A DNA stretch of 64,000 bases from Reticulitermes speratus. Taxonomy: Eukaryota > Arthropoda > Insecta > Blattodea > Rhinotermitidae. The stretch lies in contig JAJKFL010000005.1 of the NCBI GenBank assembly GCA_021186555.1, positions 23,624,635-23,688,634 on the forward strand. The letters run 5' to 3'. Under the pieces are notes generated by a model. It saw only the letters and a list, made by a program, of their open reading frames with translations. It ran no database searches and was not told where the DNA came from. Shown piece by piece: positions 1 through 9,385 of the stretch (positions are counted from its first letter, which is position 1; each line of letters starts with the position of its first letter). Position numbers and translations under genes: made by a program.

Positions 1-179
1 GGTTTGGCCACTATTGGGCCTCGACATATCTACTGACCTGTCCCCGTAGCTTGCGCTAGGCGACTTGGGTCAGCCTTCGGTCAGCGTAAATATCTGCCGA
101 GTTGTTTTTTATTATTATTATTTACTGCAATTGGGTTTTTACCCGGTGGCAGTAGTCCTTACACTAGTACACACAATAC

Positions 180-640
180 AAATGGACATATAAATATACA
201 TAAAAATAACAATACAAAAAACTATACACAATTACAAAACAAAATACATACAGTAAATACAAGTACATACATTAGAACACCGTACACACATTACAAAACA
301 TCCACACCTTACAAAAGCATCCACTCCTTACAAAAGCATCCACACCTTACAAAAACATCCACACCTTACAAATACATCCACACCTTACAAAAACACCCAT
401 ACACATACAAAACAAAATACATACAGTAAATAGAAGTACACACATTAGAACACCGTACACACATTACAAAAGCATCCACACCTTACAAAGCATCCACACC
501 TTACAAAAGCATTCACACCTTACAAAAACATCCACACCTTAAAAAATCCACACCTTACAAAAACATCCACACCTTACAGAAACACCCATACACAATACAA
601 GAAAAAAAACACGCACATTACAAAAAACACCCACACATTA
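180..640 (-). repeat. Minisatellite in the 3' UTR of the nested LINE
   Basis: Short units of about 16-17 bp, such as TACAAAAACATCCACACCT, are repeated many times. They are interleaved with longer blocks that begin ACACCCATACAC and contain ACAAAATACATACAGTAAAT. The same two-level pattern, reverse-complemented, fills 60309-60900, so it belongs to the LINE family rather than to this locus. Read on the LINE sense strand the unit is a GTAAGGTGTGGATG-type repeat. Confidence 0.9.
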
Positions 641-838
641 GTTAATTTCAGTGCGTTAGAATATCCTCAGTATAAAGTCAGACCAAAGTACATGATAATT
701 ATATCCCCCAAGAACTTAATTCACTTCACTTCACTTCGAAACCAAAGCACTTCACTTCACACCCCTTCACTTCACATCCCTTATTTTTATTTAATCCCCA
801 CTTAAAAACCCTTAGCTTGTAATGACTTTCTTGACCCT
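641..838 (-). other. Proximal 3' UTR of the nested LINE
   Basis: Non-coding sequence between the RT stop region and the minisatellite. It includes a small direct-repeat cluster (CACTTCACTTCAC) at 721-775. No gene is seen. Confidence 0.6.
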
Positions 839-1536
839 TTATCTAAAAGTGCTTAATTTACAGAGGAAAGTCGCTAGTACGCTTGGAGGTAATTGGTTCC
901 AGCTTTTTATGGTCCTATTTACAAAGGAATATTTACCTACATCTGTTATTTGTTTCCTAGTCCTAATTTTCCGACTATTATCGTCCCTACCCAGGTAGCA
1001 TGGTTTTAGCAGTGTATCCCCTATCGTTTTCCAAGCCCGTCCCCCGGTGTATGCTTTGAAAAGGGCGCATATTCGGGCTATCGCTCTACGCTGTGTCAAT
1101 GTTTCCCAACCCGATTCATTTGTATTATTTGCAAATTTTGCCGCTCTCTTTTGCACGCGATTCAAAGCGCTTACCTGACCTCTGTATGGGTCCCAACACA
1201 CCGCTCCATACTCAAGTATCGGTCTCACTAGTGCCGTATAAGCTAAACGTTTCGTATTATTATTTGCCCTTTGAGTATACGCATTACGAAATCAAGAGCC
1301 TTCCATGATATTCTTAGTGTATAATTTACATTATCTGCCCAGCTTAGGTCGCTGCGTATAATTATTCCTAAATACTTAAAGCTATTTGCCTCTGGAATTA
1401 GTTGATCCCCAATACAATACCTCAGTCTACCTTTCACCCTAGCTCTATTGAAGCTTACTGCTTTACTTTTACCTGGATTTATCCTCATTTCATTTACAAC
1501 CGCCCATTCCCCTAATCTATTTAAGTCTGTCTGCAA
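839..1536 (-). pseudogene. LINE reverse transcriptase C-terminus (nested element)
   Basis: Two minus-strand reading frames, 1243-1536 and 839-1228, together carry the typical end of a LINE reverse transcriptase. The palm end includes MRINPGKSKAVSF and FKYLGIIIRSDLSW. The thumb and tail include RPILEYGAVCWDP, RVQKRAAKFANN and SFVNRTIKSWNQLP. A frame change between them, around 1230-1243, means the protein is broken. The catalytic YADD part and everything upstream are absent because the insertion is 5'-truncated. The motif set is that of arthropod CR1/L2/Jockey-type elements and differs clearly from the Jockey RT of the host copy. Confidence 0.85.
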
Positions 1537-1540
1537 CTAA

Positions 1541-4164
1541 CTGAACTAAGGGGTTCCCCACACCAGCTAACTTTGAGTCGTAACTCTCGGCTAGGGCTCT
1601 GATGTGTTCAGCAAAGAAAGGAACTCCCAAATCCTCGTGAATTTGTACGTTACTTATGTACCAAGGTGCACCGGTAGCAATGCGAAGACACTTGGATTGA
1701 ATAACCTGCAGCTATCTGAGATGGCTGCAGGCAGCGGACCTCCAAATGGGGCACGCATAGTCCATCATGGGCCGTATGAGCTGCTTATAGAGCAGAACTC
1801 CGTTCCTGATGGACAGACCGCTTCTCCTGTGAAGGAGAGTGCTAAGCAGACCCAGTCGTTGGGCAGCTTTCTTCTTGACCTGTACGATATAAGGCGACCA
1901 GGTCATCCGTGTATGAAGGATCACTCCCAGATAACGGGCTGTTTCGACCCATTGGATTGGCTCCCCTAGGAGCTGCACCGGTCGAGGGTTCGGGAACCGC
2001 CACCCTGCCATCGCAAATAGCATAGGCATTGCTCTTGGAGACGTTGATGGCGATCCTCCATACTCTCAGCCACCTCTCTAGGTCACTGAGGTATGCTTCT
2101 AAGTAGCTAACAAGCAGCGCCCAGCTGCGGGACGTGACAATGATTGCTGTGTCATCCGCGTACAATGCCAGGTCGACGTGGCGGGAAGGGACCGGCATGT
2201 CATTGACATACAGACTGTACAAGACAGGAGAGATTAGTCCCCTCTGTGTTACGCCGTTCCGCATGCCACGACGGGTGGATGTGGCCGAGTGGAAGGACGC
2301 CTCGAACGTCCTGTTGTGAAGGTAGGAGGATATGGTTTTAACCAGATAGGAGGAGAAGTTAAGGGCCGTTACCTTGAAGTGGAGACCATCGACCCAAACG
2401 GTGTCGAAGGCCTTAGCCACGTCGAGAAAGACTGCGCCTGTTAGCCGCTTCTCGCCAATGTTTCTGGTCACCCTTTCGACAAGGCGGGCTAGTTGGAGAG
2501 ATGTGCTATGTTTGGGTCTGAATTCAAACTGCTCATCTCGCAGAAGCCCGCGCCCGCTTACTTCACTTAAGATCCTACTGAGTAGGCTCTTCTCAAACAA
2601 CTTGCCAATGGTGTCCAGAAGACTTATGGGACGATATGAAGAGGGTAGCGCTGGGTCCTTCCCAGGTTTCAGTATGGAGACAATGCGGGCATGCTTCCAT
2701 ACTGACGGGATGTACTGCGCTAGAAGAGCCGCGTTGAATTTCGCGGCGAGGAGAGAGACAGCACGCTGTGGAAGGTGCTTCAGAGCCCTGTTCGGAATAC
2801 CGTTTTGGCCCGGCGCCTTGCTGACCTTGAGACCCGGATGGCATCCTGTACCTCCGCAGGGTTGGTTAACTTGGGTTCGCTTGCAGGTGCATAAGAATAT
2901 GCTTGCAGCGTCTTGCAAACCATGTCAATAACTGCCGGATCCGACGGGTCGTTTACCGGCTGAAACTGAGCCTCAAGACTGCCAGAGCTTCGGCTTTCTC
3001 AGAGTCTGAGAGAGCAAGCCCGCCCTGTGAGACCAGGGGTGGAGAGGGAGTGGGCACTCTCATCACCCGCTTTGTCATCTTCCACAGCGGTTGGTACTCG
3101 GGATCAAAGCTCTCCAGTGTGGCACTCCACTGCTCATTTCGCCACTCGTTTAGCTGGTGGGTCACCGACCGCTGAAGGCGGTTGACCTCAGCTTTTAGAG
3201 CAGGGTCCCTAGTGATTTGCCACTGCGTCCTCAACCGGGTTTTCAAGCGTATATAATCCTGAATACGTGCCGGTATTGGGGGTCGTGGGTCGTTACGAGG
3301 GCGTCTCTTGGGGGATGACGCTGCTAGTGCCTCAGTGATGGCGTGGACACCTCCCGTACCCACGTGTCGCTTTCCACTCCGTTACGTAGTTTCGGAGTAG
3401 GCGGAAGTCTGTCTTCCAGGCAGGCCTGGAATTGACCCAGTCGGTCTTTCTGAATTGCGGGCGGTCCGGGAGATTAAGAAAGAATGATCGACATCTCGTG
3501 TCGATCAGTACAGGTAAGTGATCTGAGCTTAGTGCAGAGCACGTTGTGAGATACACTGGGATGGCTAGGTCTTTGGTTATTACTATGTGTAGGATATGAG
3601 GGGTAGCGGAGGAGTTATATGGGATGGTGGTAGGTGTGTCCGGCCCACAAATCAAACAAGAATGATTATTGGCGTAATCACGCAGGCGCATGCCCCTTGT
3701 CATTAGCTTCGAGTTTCAGTCCACGTGCTTGGCGTTCAGGTACCCCGCCATCAGGACGGGAAGCCCTCCGCTTAGGCAGGCAGACAGATCTACTTCGAAT
3801 AGGGGCCGGGAAGACGAAAGGTAAGCCGCCAGGATTTTCACCGGTCCGCTATCTAACAGTACATGTATGGCAGTTGCCTCCAACTGTTTCAGGACAGGGA
3901 CGGGTATAGCGTAGTGATCTATACCCCGGCGGACCAGTATTGCTGTTCCGCCGCGCTCTGTAGGCCGGTCTGTACGTTGGCAAACATAGTGTGCGAGTCG
4001 AAAGACTTGCCCTGATCTGAGATGGGTTTCAGTCAGGAGGCATATATCAACCCCTTGTTTACCAAAGAAGTGATCCAGCTCCATCTTTCTGCCGCGCATG
4101 CCATCCGCTTTCCAGCAGGCCAGCGTAGTACCTTCACACTTTGTGCCCTAGGATGTGCTGCCAT
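1541..4164 (-). pseudogene. Jockey ORF2 remnant: AP endonuclease plus reverse transcriptase (copy A)
   Basis: ORF2 of Jockey elements nicks target DNA and copies the element RNA at the nick. The start ATG is at 4162-4164 and overlaps the ORF1 stop (4148-4150) by 17 nt, as in copy B. The endonuclease lies at about 3716-4099, with LTETHLRSGQ and an LNAKHVD motif near its end. A basic linker region lies at 2953-3363. The reverse transcriptase spans about 1842-2918 and shows KAPGQNGI, FLDVAKAFDTVW and the catalytic LALYADDTAII. A downstream thumb/C-terminal part runs to 1712. The frame changes near 4090, 3716, 3340, 2920 and 1840-2030, so no full-length product is possible. Clade assignment rests on these motifs and is firm; the family name is not known. 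Confidence 0.88.
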
Positions 4165-6337
4165 ACTCGGCTACAAAGAGGGTAACAATTTTCAGGACAG
4201 CCCGCGTGCGTGCTGCACCTGAAAGGAGGGTGGGTACCGCTGTGAGGAGCCACCGTGTCAGCTCCACACACGCGTTTACGGGTAGGTTGTCGAGCAGATC
4301 AGAGATCTCCTCGATTGTTGACTGGTTGGGATGTGGAATGGAAGCAGGATTTGGCTTCTTAGGTGGAGGCGATGGTTTAGCAGTAATCGCCTTTTTCTTC
4401 ATTGGGGCCTGTTGAGGGGTCTCAACGGCAAGTTGGGCAGCCTTACCCTCTTTCCTGCTTGCGGACGCTTTGCGCTGTTTAGGGGCCGCGGCCGGCTTGA
4501 GAGTGGGTTCAGTTTGGGATTGGTGGTGGGTTTCACTACCAACCCCCCTCGCACCACATGAGACCATTCAGGACCTAAGCTCTTCTCCGCAGAAGGCTCG
4601 ACGCGGGTCGCTTGCGCTGAAGCCGAGCGGCCGGTTGCACCTTCGTTCGTGGGAACGCGAGGAGCTGGCGTCCGCTTTGCAAGTTCGGCCTTAACTTCCT
4701 TCCACTTTGCACAGCCCCGGTAGTTTGCTGTATGGTTACCCCCGCAGCTGCAGCACTTAAGATGCTGCATTGGGGTAGAGCACTCCCGGAGGGGTGTTGC
4801 TCACCACAGGCAACACACCGATGTTCGTATCCGCAGTTGCGCTCCGTGTGACCGAAGCGTTGGCGGCGCTTACATTGAAGCGGAACCTTGGAGGCTACGT
4901 ACGTCTCTACAGAGACTCTTAAACCGCAGAGTTCAGAGAGGAATTGCACCTCTCGGCCTCTAGCCAACGACAGCACAAAATGTGGAGTAGGAGGTCGATC
5001 GCGTGTGGCGTCCTGATCGCGGCGCCCAGAGCGGAGCTGCATGACGCTCTGCACACGGATTCCCAGGGCCTCAAGCTCCTCCCGGACGACGCTCTTAGGC
5101 ATCTGCCTGCCGAGGTTTTGACGTGAATACGTCTTTAAATTCGGTCCGGTTTATGAGGGTCTCTACGAAAACTCTAGCGACCAAACATATGGCAAGAATT
5201 GTCGCGCTTATATCTCGTAAACTATAAAGATAATGTAATGATTTAAATTAATTTTTGGATAGAGGGTTGATGTCGGTATCTAAAATGGTGGGTAATGGGG
5301 GTGTGCAGCGGTGAGGGGGGGAGCGGTAGCGCTTGCCCGTGAACACTGAAAATGGCGACGCCGCGCGGCGTTTGGGCAGTGTAACTTTGGATTGCGAAGA
5401 GATAGGACGTTGAAATTGGTGTCGATGTGTAGAGAATAACAGGATCTACAATATTATTTAGCAATAATAACCGATAAATAAACTTTGTAAAGTTATAAGC
5501 CGATAAGTGTGCTGAGTCGAAGAAAATTTTCATAATGTCGAAAAAATTGCAAAGGAAATATGAACAGAATTGTAAGAAACGTATATAATTTGAAAGAAAA
5601 ATTCAAAAGGAATCAGAAAAGCCCAAATTGACTAATGCCGAACGATGCAGATTGTATAGAGAGCGTAAGAATGCCGAGCGCGTCAACGCCGGCGCGAGTA
5701 CTTCCGAGTGCGCCGCCACCTGAATCGATGGAGATTGACCGAAACATCGATGTAAATACTATGCCATATGTATCTTACTCCTCCTGTCATCGGCTTTTGA
5801 TAAATACAATTATACTTCACTTATAACCACCAAGCCTTCATTCATTTTCTTCTTACGCTTCCTCTAATAACACAAAAATGAATTAACGCCTTGAACGATT
5901 GCGGTTGTGTACCCTTACTCAAGCCACGAATTTTTTCACCAGCAGAAGTACACAACGGTCCTCTGGGAGAGAGAAAGTGTGAAAAGTCACACGCTGCAGC
6001 CATCAAGGGATCGGAGTGCACTGACTGTGGCTCTGAATCCGTCTGCAGTCCCTGGCACGATCATTAGTTTCTCGTCCTTCATCTGGGCGGACAGACTGCT
6101 GGGACATAAAGTCCTCAACCACGCGAGAAAGCCGCTCGTATCGGTGACTCCTGTTACGTAGACAGGAGTCATGTTGGGCCGTTCCCTTGCAGGGAAGGCC
6201 CCAGCCTCAGTGGTGCCAGCTGACATGCTACTCAGAGGCCCGGACATGTCGACAGACATGCCCCTGTTGGCTGCTCGGAGGCAGTGCTACACGCAGCGGC
6301 CTTCTTGGCTGCAAGGGCTTTCCTCAGCTCTCGCAAG
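4148..6337 (-). pseudogene. Jockey ORF1 (Gag-like zinc-knuckle protein) remnant, copy A
   Basis: ORF1 proteins of Jockey LINEs bind element RNA. The C-terminal half is readable at 4148-5102. Cysteine/histidine clusters (CVACGEQHPSG, CSCGGNHTANYRGC) lie at about 4720-4890, and a proline/lysine-rich tail at 4148-4567 ends in VAEYGSTS. The N-terminal half lies beyond the inserted element, at 5937-6337, where the Gag-like sequence VLRTLCPSSLSAQM-type can be matched to copy B by nucleotide similarity. The first knuckle is degraded, frames shift, and about 340 bp present in copy B are missing near 6276. Confidence 0.82.
5117..5936 (+). mobile_element. Short element of unknown class, copy 1 (inserted in Jockey ORF1)
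   Basis: An approximately 815-bp segment interrupts ORF1 of Jockey copy A. Copy B shows the empty site near 35263, within GAGGTTTTTCACC. A T-run lies at both joins, consistent with a duplicated T-rich target. A second copy lies at 36651-37427 in a different setting, which fixes the ends near GACGTGAATACGTC (left) and CCACGAATTTTTT (right). Imperfect inverted similarity is visible just inside the ends (AAATTCGG... against reverse-complement AAATTCGT...). A short lysine-rich frame starts at 5535 (MSKKLQRKYEQ) and is closed early in this copy; the matching part further on reads RLYRERKNAERVNAG. A non-autonomous DNA transposon is the best guess; I do not recognise the family. Confidence 0.7.
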
Positions 6338-7468
6338 AAGAATACGTATTCAGTCTTAGAGTATACGCATTCAACCAAAGGGGGACAAGAGTTCGCCACG
6401 GCAGTTCAACCACCTGGACCACTTTTCGCAATTCACCACAGACATAAGACATATATCCGGCAAGGATTACGTCGTCGCTGACGCCCTTTCCCGTGTAGAG
6501 ACCATCAACACACCTGTAACTGCTGATATACTGTCCGCGTCGCAGGAGAAAGACGAAGAGCTGCACACCCTCCTCGAAAGGGTTACTGCGCTCCGGCTCG
6601 AGAAAACGCACGTCCCCGGCACCACTGTCACGCTGTACTGTGACATCTCTGCCGGCAAACCGCGACCGTACGTTCTTGCACCAATTCGACGCCAAGTGTT
6701 TGACTCCCTTCACGGCCTCGGTCATCCGGGAATCAAAGCAACGGCCAAACGTCTGTCCCAGCGTTTCGTGTGGCCAGGCATGCAGAAAGACTGCCGCACT
6801 TTGGCACGAGCCTGCTAGTCCTGTCTAAGATCACGAGACATACGGTCACACCCTTGGGCGACTTTACGCTTCCGGCGGCCTGGTTCCTGCACATCCACAT
6901 CGACCTCGTGGGACCCTTGCCGATATCCGCAGGATTCAAGTACTGCCTGACAGCAGTGGATCGTTTCACAAGCTGAACGGAAGCCATCCCCATCCAGGAC
7001 ATCACGACAGACACGCCTTGCTGTCCGGCTGGATAGCCCGCTTCGGTTGCCCACAAACCATCATGACGGAACAGGGGCGCCAATTTGAATCACGCCTCTT
7101 CCGCTTCCTGGCAAAGCTGTGTGGCATTTATTTGTCCCGGACGACGGCTCATCATCCGAACACTTAAAGCAGCTATCATTTGCCGAGCAGACGAGCAGTG
7201 GACTGCTACTCTACCCCTAGTTCTCCTCGGAGTGCGTACAGCATTCAAGGAGGGCCTGCAAGCTTCCGTAGCTGAGCTCGTCTACGGCGAGCCACTGCGA
7301 ATTCCCGGTGAGTTGCTGACTCCGTCATCCCGGCAACATAGAGCCCTCAGAACTCATTCAGCTGCTCCGACAACATATGGATCAGCTGCGCCCAGTTCCG
7401 GCAGCACGACACGCCTCCCCTACTACATTCGTCCACAAGGTCCTCATGGACTCCACGCATGTATTTAT
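6338..7468 (+). mobile_element. Ty3/gypsy LTR retrotransposon fragment (fossil)
   Basis: This is an old, internal piece of a Ty3/gypsy element on the plus strand. Its parts, in order, are the end of the RNase H region (DYVVADALSR near 6460-6500), the connection to integrase, the integrase zinc-binding region (about 6660-6830), the integrase catalytic core (about 6880-7340, with HIDLVGPLPI and LTAVDRFTS), and the beginning of the C-terminal integrase tail. No LTRs were identified with confidence and the 5' two-thirds of the element is absent. The fragment is broken, with roughly half a dozen breaks. It abuts Jockey copy A on the left and ribosomal-spacer-like repeats on the right. It looks ancient. 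Confidence 0.85.
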
Positions 7469-7890
7469 GATGTTGGTATGTCCTGCTACCACTAGCCGGC
7501 AACACGAAAATATTCAGATGCTGGTATGTCCTCCTACCACTAGCCGGGATGAGTCTCGACAGATCACAGCGTGGCAACTGCGTGGTCCTACTACCACGCG
7601 TAGTTTCTGCACACAATCCTAGGTCTTGTCTCTTCGACAAGACGAATCCTCCAAGCGAGGGAATGTGTCTCAACTGATCGCAGCCTGGCAACTGCTCCAC
7701 CGAGTACAATCCAACATTCAGACGCAAGGCTCCTCTGCCGATGGCCGTACGGTCGCAACAGAGGCCGGCCGGGTCCCCGGTCCCTCCCGATATACCAGGC
7801 CGTGGATGCACGGGCACCGCCGTGGCCTCGGTTGAGATGTGTTAGACGCTATATTGAAGGGGGACCCTCGCACGCTAGCACGACGACTCC
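7469..7890 (-). repeat. Ribosomal-spacer-like segment, duplicate 1
   Basis: This stretch is a diverged direct duplicate of about 8974-9385. It begins with two 51-bp-type units (TATGTCCTCCTACCAC) and continues through GCGTGGCAACTGCGTGG and CGCAACAGAGGCCGGCCGGG. It ends at the promoter-like CGCTATATTG near 7856-7865. Read on the minus strand it would be the start of an ETS. It is fused directly to gypsy sequence at about 7468. Confidence 0.75.
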
Positions 7891-8257
7891 GGACTCTGTC
7901 ACAGCTCGAGCCGAACATCCCGCAGCTGCCTCGGTCCGGGCAGCGGGCTCTAAATACGCGAGTGCAAGAGTGGCACAAGTGACACGAGGGAGTTTGAGTG
8001 CAAAATTCCCGCAAGTCTGCAATCCGCCGTTGCCTGATTGGCCGTGGCAGGCAGAGAGCGGCGTACAGTAGTCGTGGCAGGTGGTGCCGACGCTTCGTGC
8101 TGCCCCTCGGGAGGACGGATACTCTTATAACAGTATAGGAGGTGATTGAAAAATTGGGTTGAGGGGGACGGCTTTAGGCGCGATTGAGAAGGCCGAAGAC
8201 CTACTACTACGCTCAGTGGCACTGCGCAAAATCACCATTGTTAGGTTGGGTTAGGAC
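7891..8257. other. Unassigned GC-rich stretch between the two spacer duplicates
   Basis: This 370-bp stretch has no counterpart elsewhere in the window. It has promoter-like words (a CTCTAAATACGCGAG TATA-like box near 7949 and a GATTGGCC CCAAT-like box near 8036) and could be LTR debris of the neighbouring gypsy element, but this is not established. A TTAGGTTGGGTTAGG near 8240 resembles the insect telomere repeat by chance-level length. Confidence 0.35.
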
Positions 8258-8715
8258 CACGCCCGAAGGCAAATGTCCGCGGCGTTGCTATGAGGGTCAA
8301 CCGCGTTGCCGGGCGGAGGACTGCCCGGTCTTCTCCACTGTATCAGTCTCTCCACCTCAACTATAAAATGAAACTTGAACAACTTTACCGGGCGGAGGAC
8401 TGCCCGGACTTATCCACTGTCTCAGTCTCTCGTCCTCCTCAAGTATCAAACGTAACTTGAAACACTTTACAGGGCGGAGGGCTGCCCGGTTTTCTCCACT
8501 GTCTCAGTCTCTCTTCCTCCTGAAGCATCAAATGAACCGTTGCGAACCTGGGCGGGAGTGGGCAGAGAACAGAGGCCGATCTGGCACCAAACGATGGAGC
8601 GCTGAGCGGAGGCGAGTCTCAGCATTCGTCCACCACTAGGCAATAGAGGTTTATTCGTGTTTCAGGGAAGGCCGAAATTCTGTCGGTTGGAGCAGCGGGG
8701 AATATACCCGAATGC
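8258..8715 (-). repeat. ETS-like segment, module 1, with ~80-bp triplication
   Basis: The sequence matches the ETS-like part of modules 2-4 (words CCGAAGGCAAATGTCCGC, GTTGCTATGAGGGT, CAGCATTCGTCCACC). Here the hairpin-bearing unit is present three times, with GGGCGGAGG at 8311, 8390 and 8472. Each copy can fold as CCGGGC-loop-GCCCGG. In modules 2-4 the left neighbour is an 18S fragment; here that side is unrelated sequence from 8257 leftwards, so 18S sequence is absent. Confidence 0.72.
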
Positions 8716-9062
8716 CGGGCCCTTACGGCCAGTATGTCCTACTAACACGAGATGCCAACACTTATAATATTCGGAAGCAGCCTAAGGTTGGTCCCACTAC
8801 AACGCACGGGCGACACTTGGAAAAACGTTCGAGGCAGTTATATCCTCCTACCACGAGCCGGCAACACATTGAAAATATTCCGAGGCAGGTATGTCCTCTT
8901 ACCACGAGGCGGCAATACTTTGAAAATATTCCGAGGCAGGTATGTCCTCCTACCACGAGCCTGCATGTCTTGAAAATTATCAGATGTTGGTATGTCCTGC
9001 TACCACTAGCCGGCAACACGAAAATATTCAGATGTTGGTATGTCCTCCTACCACTAGCCGGG
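8716..9062 (-). repeat. 51-bp tandem repeat, module 1 (about 7 units)
   Basis: Units carry TATGTCCTCCTACCACGAGC followed by a GCAT/GCAAC word and TTGAAAATATTCCGAGG, with a 51-bp period where intact. The left units are diverged and some are shortened. The tract continues into the second spacer duplicate at 8974. Confidence 0.8.
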
Positions 9063-9385
9063 ATGAGTCTCAACAGATTGCAGCGTGGCAACTGCGTGGT
9101 TCTACTAACACGCGAATTTTCTGCACACAATCCGAGGTCTCGTCTCTCCTACAAGAAGAATCCTCCAAGCGAGGGTATGTGTCTCAACAGTTCGCAGCGT
9201 GGCAACTTCTCTACCGAGTACAATCACACATTCAGACGCAAGGCTCCTATGCCGATGACCGTACGGTCGCAACAGAGGCCGGCCGGGTCCACGGTACCTC
9301 CCGGCATACCAGGCTGTGGCTGCTCGGGCAACCCCGCGGCCTCGGTTCGGATGTGTCCGACCCTATATTGAGGCCTCGCGCTAGA
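8974..9385 (-). repeat. Ribosomal-spacer-like segment, duplicate 2, flanking the 76-bp array
   Basis: Direct duplicate of 7469-7890, the same words in the same order but with many substitutions. On its right it meets the first 76-bp units at about 9386, so on the minus strand the order is spacer repeats, promoter-like site, this segment. That is the order expected for IGS, promoter and ETS of an rDNA unit. Confidence 0.75.
9355..9376 (-). promoter_or_regulatory. Candidate RNA polymerase I promoter core
   Basis: Minus strand 9370-9361 reads CAATATAGGG, followed by TCGG. Several insect Pol I start sites have a TATATA-then-GGG core, and the location fits: immediately downstream (minus) of the 76-bp spacer repeats and upstream of ETS-like sequence. 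Duplicate 1 has the weaker CAATATAGCG at 7865-7856. This is motif and position only; there is no transcription evidence. Confidence 0.4.

Larger units (their letters stand above)
105..1540 (-). mobile_element. 5'-truncated CR1/L2-like LINE nested in Jockey copy A
   Basis: A second LINE family lies on the minus strand inside the 3' region of Jockey copy A. Jockey sequence stops at about 104 and resumes at 1541. Fragment C, at about 37626-37640, shows the uninterrupted site. The insert holds the C-terminal end of a reverse transcriptase (839-1536), a long AC-rich 3' UTR with a minisatellite (about 180-640), and a 3' terminus ending in an ATT/AAT-rich tail (105-120). It is truncated at its 5' side near 1536-1540. 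A second copy of its 3' UTR, on the opposite strand, lies at 60309-61038. No clear target-site duplication was found. The clade is a guess from the RT tail. Confidence 0.85.
1..6337 (-). mobile_element. Jockey-clade LINE, copy A (decayed, carries nested insertions)
   Basis: This is a non-LTR retrotransposon on the minus strand. It has the Jockey order: ORF1 with zinc knuckles (right), then ORF2 with an AP-type endonuclease and a reverse transcriptase, then a 3' UTR (left, 1-104, cut by the window edge). Alignment by eye with copy B (32517-36148) and fragment C (37532-38324) defines the parts. Two foreign pieces interrupt it: a truncated LINE at 105-1540 and an unknown short element at about 5117-5936. 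Relative to copy B it lacks roughly 340 bp of ORF1 (B 35609-35955), the join lying near 6276. Its 5' end is lost at about 6337, where gypsy sequence begins. Frames shift several times in both ORFs, so it is inactive. Confidence 0.9.

Noticed and set aside
7891-8257. Solo LTR of the neighbouring gypsy element
   Set aside because: Promoter-like words are present, but no matching second LTR or clear terminal repeats were found, so it is left unassigned.
8235-8260. Insect telomere repeat (TTAGG)n
   Set aside because: Only TTAGGTTGGGTTAGG is present, which is too short and imperfect for a telomeric tract.
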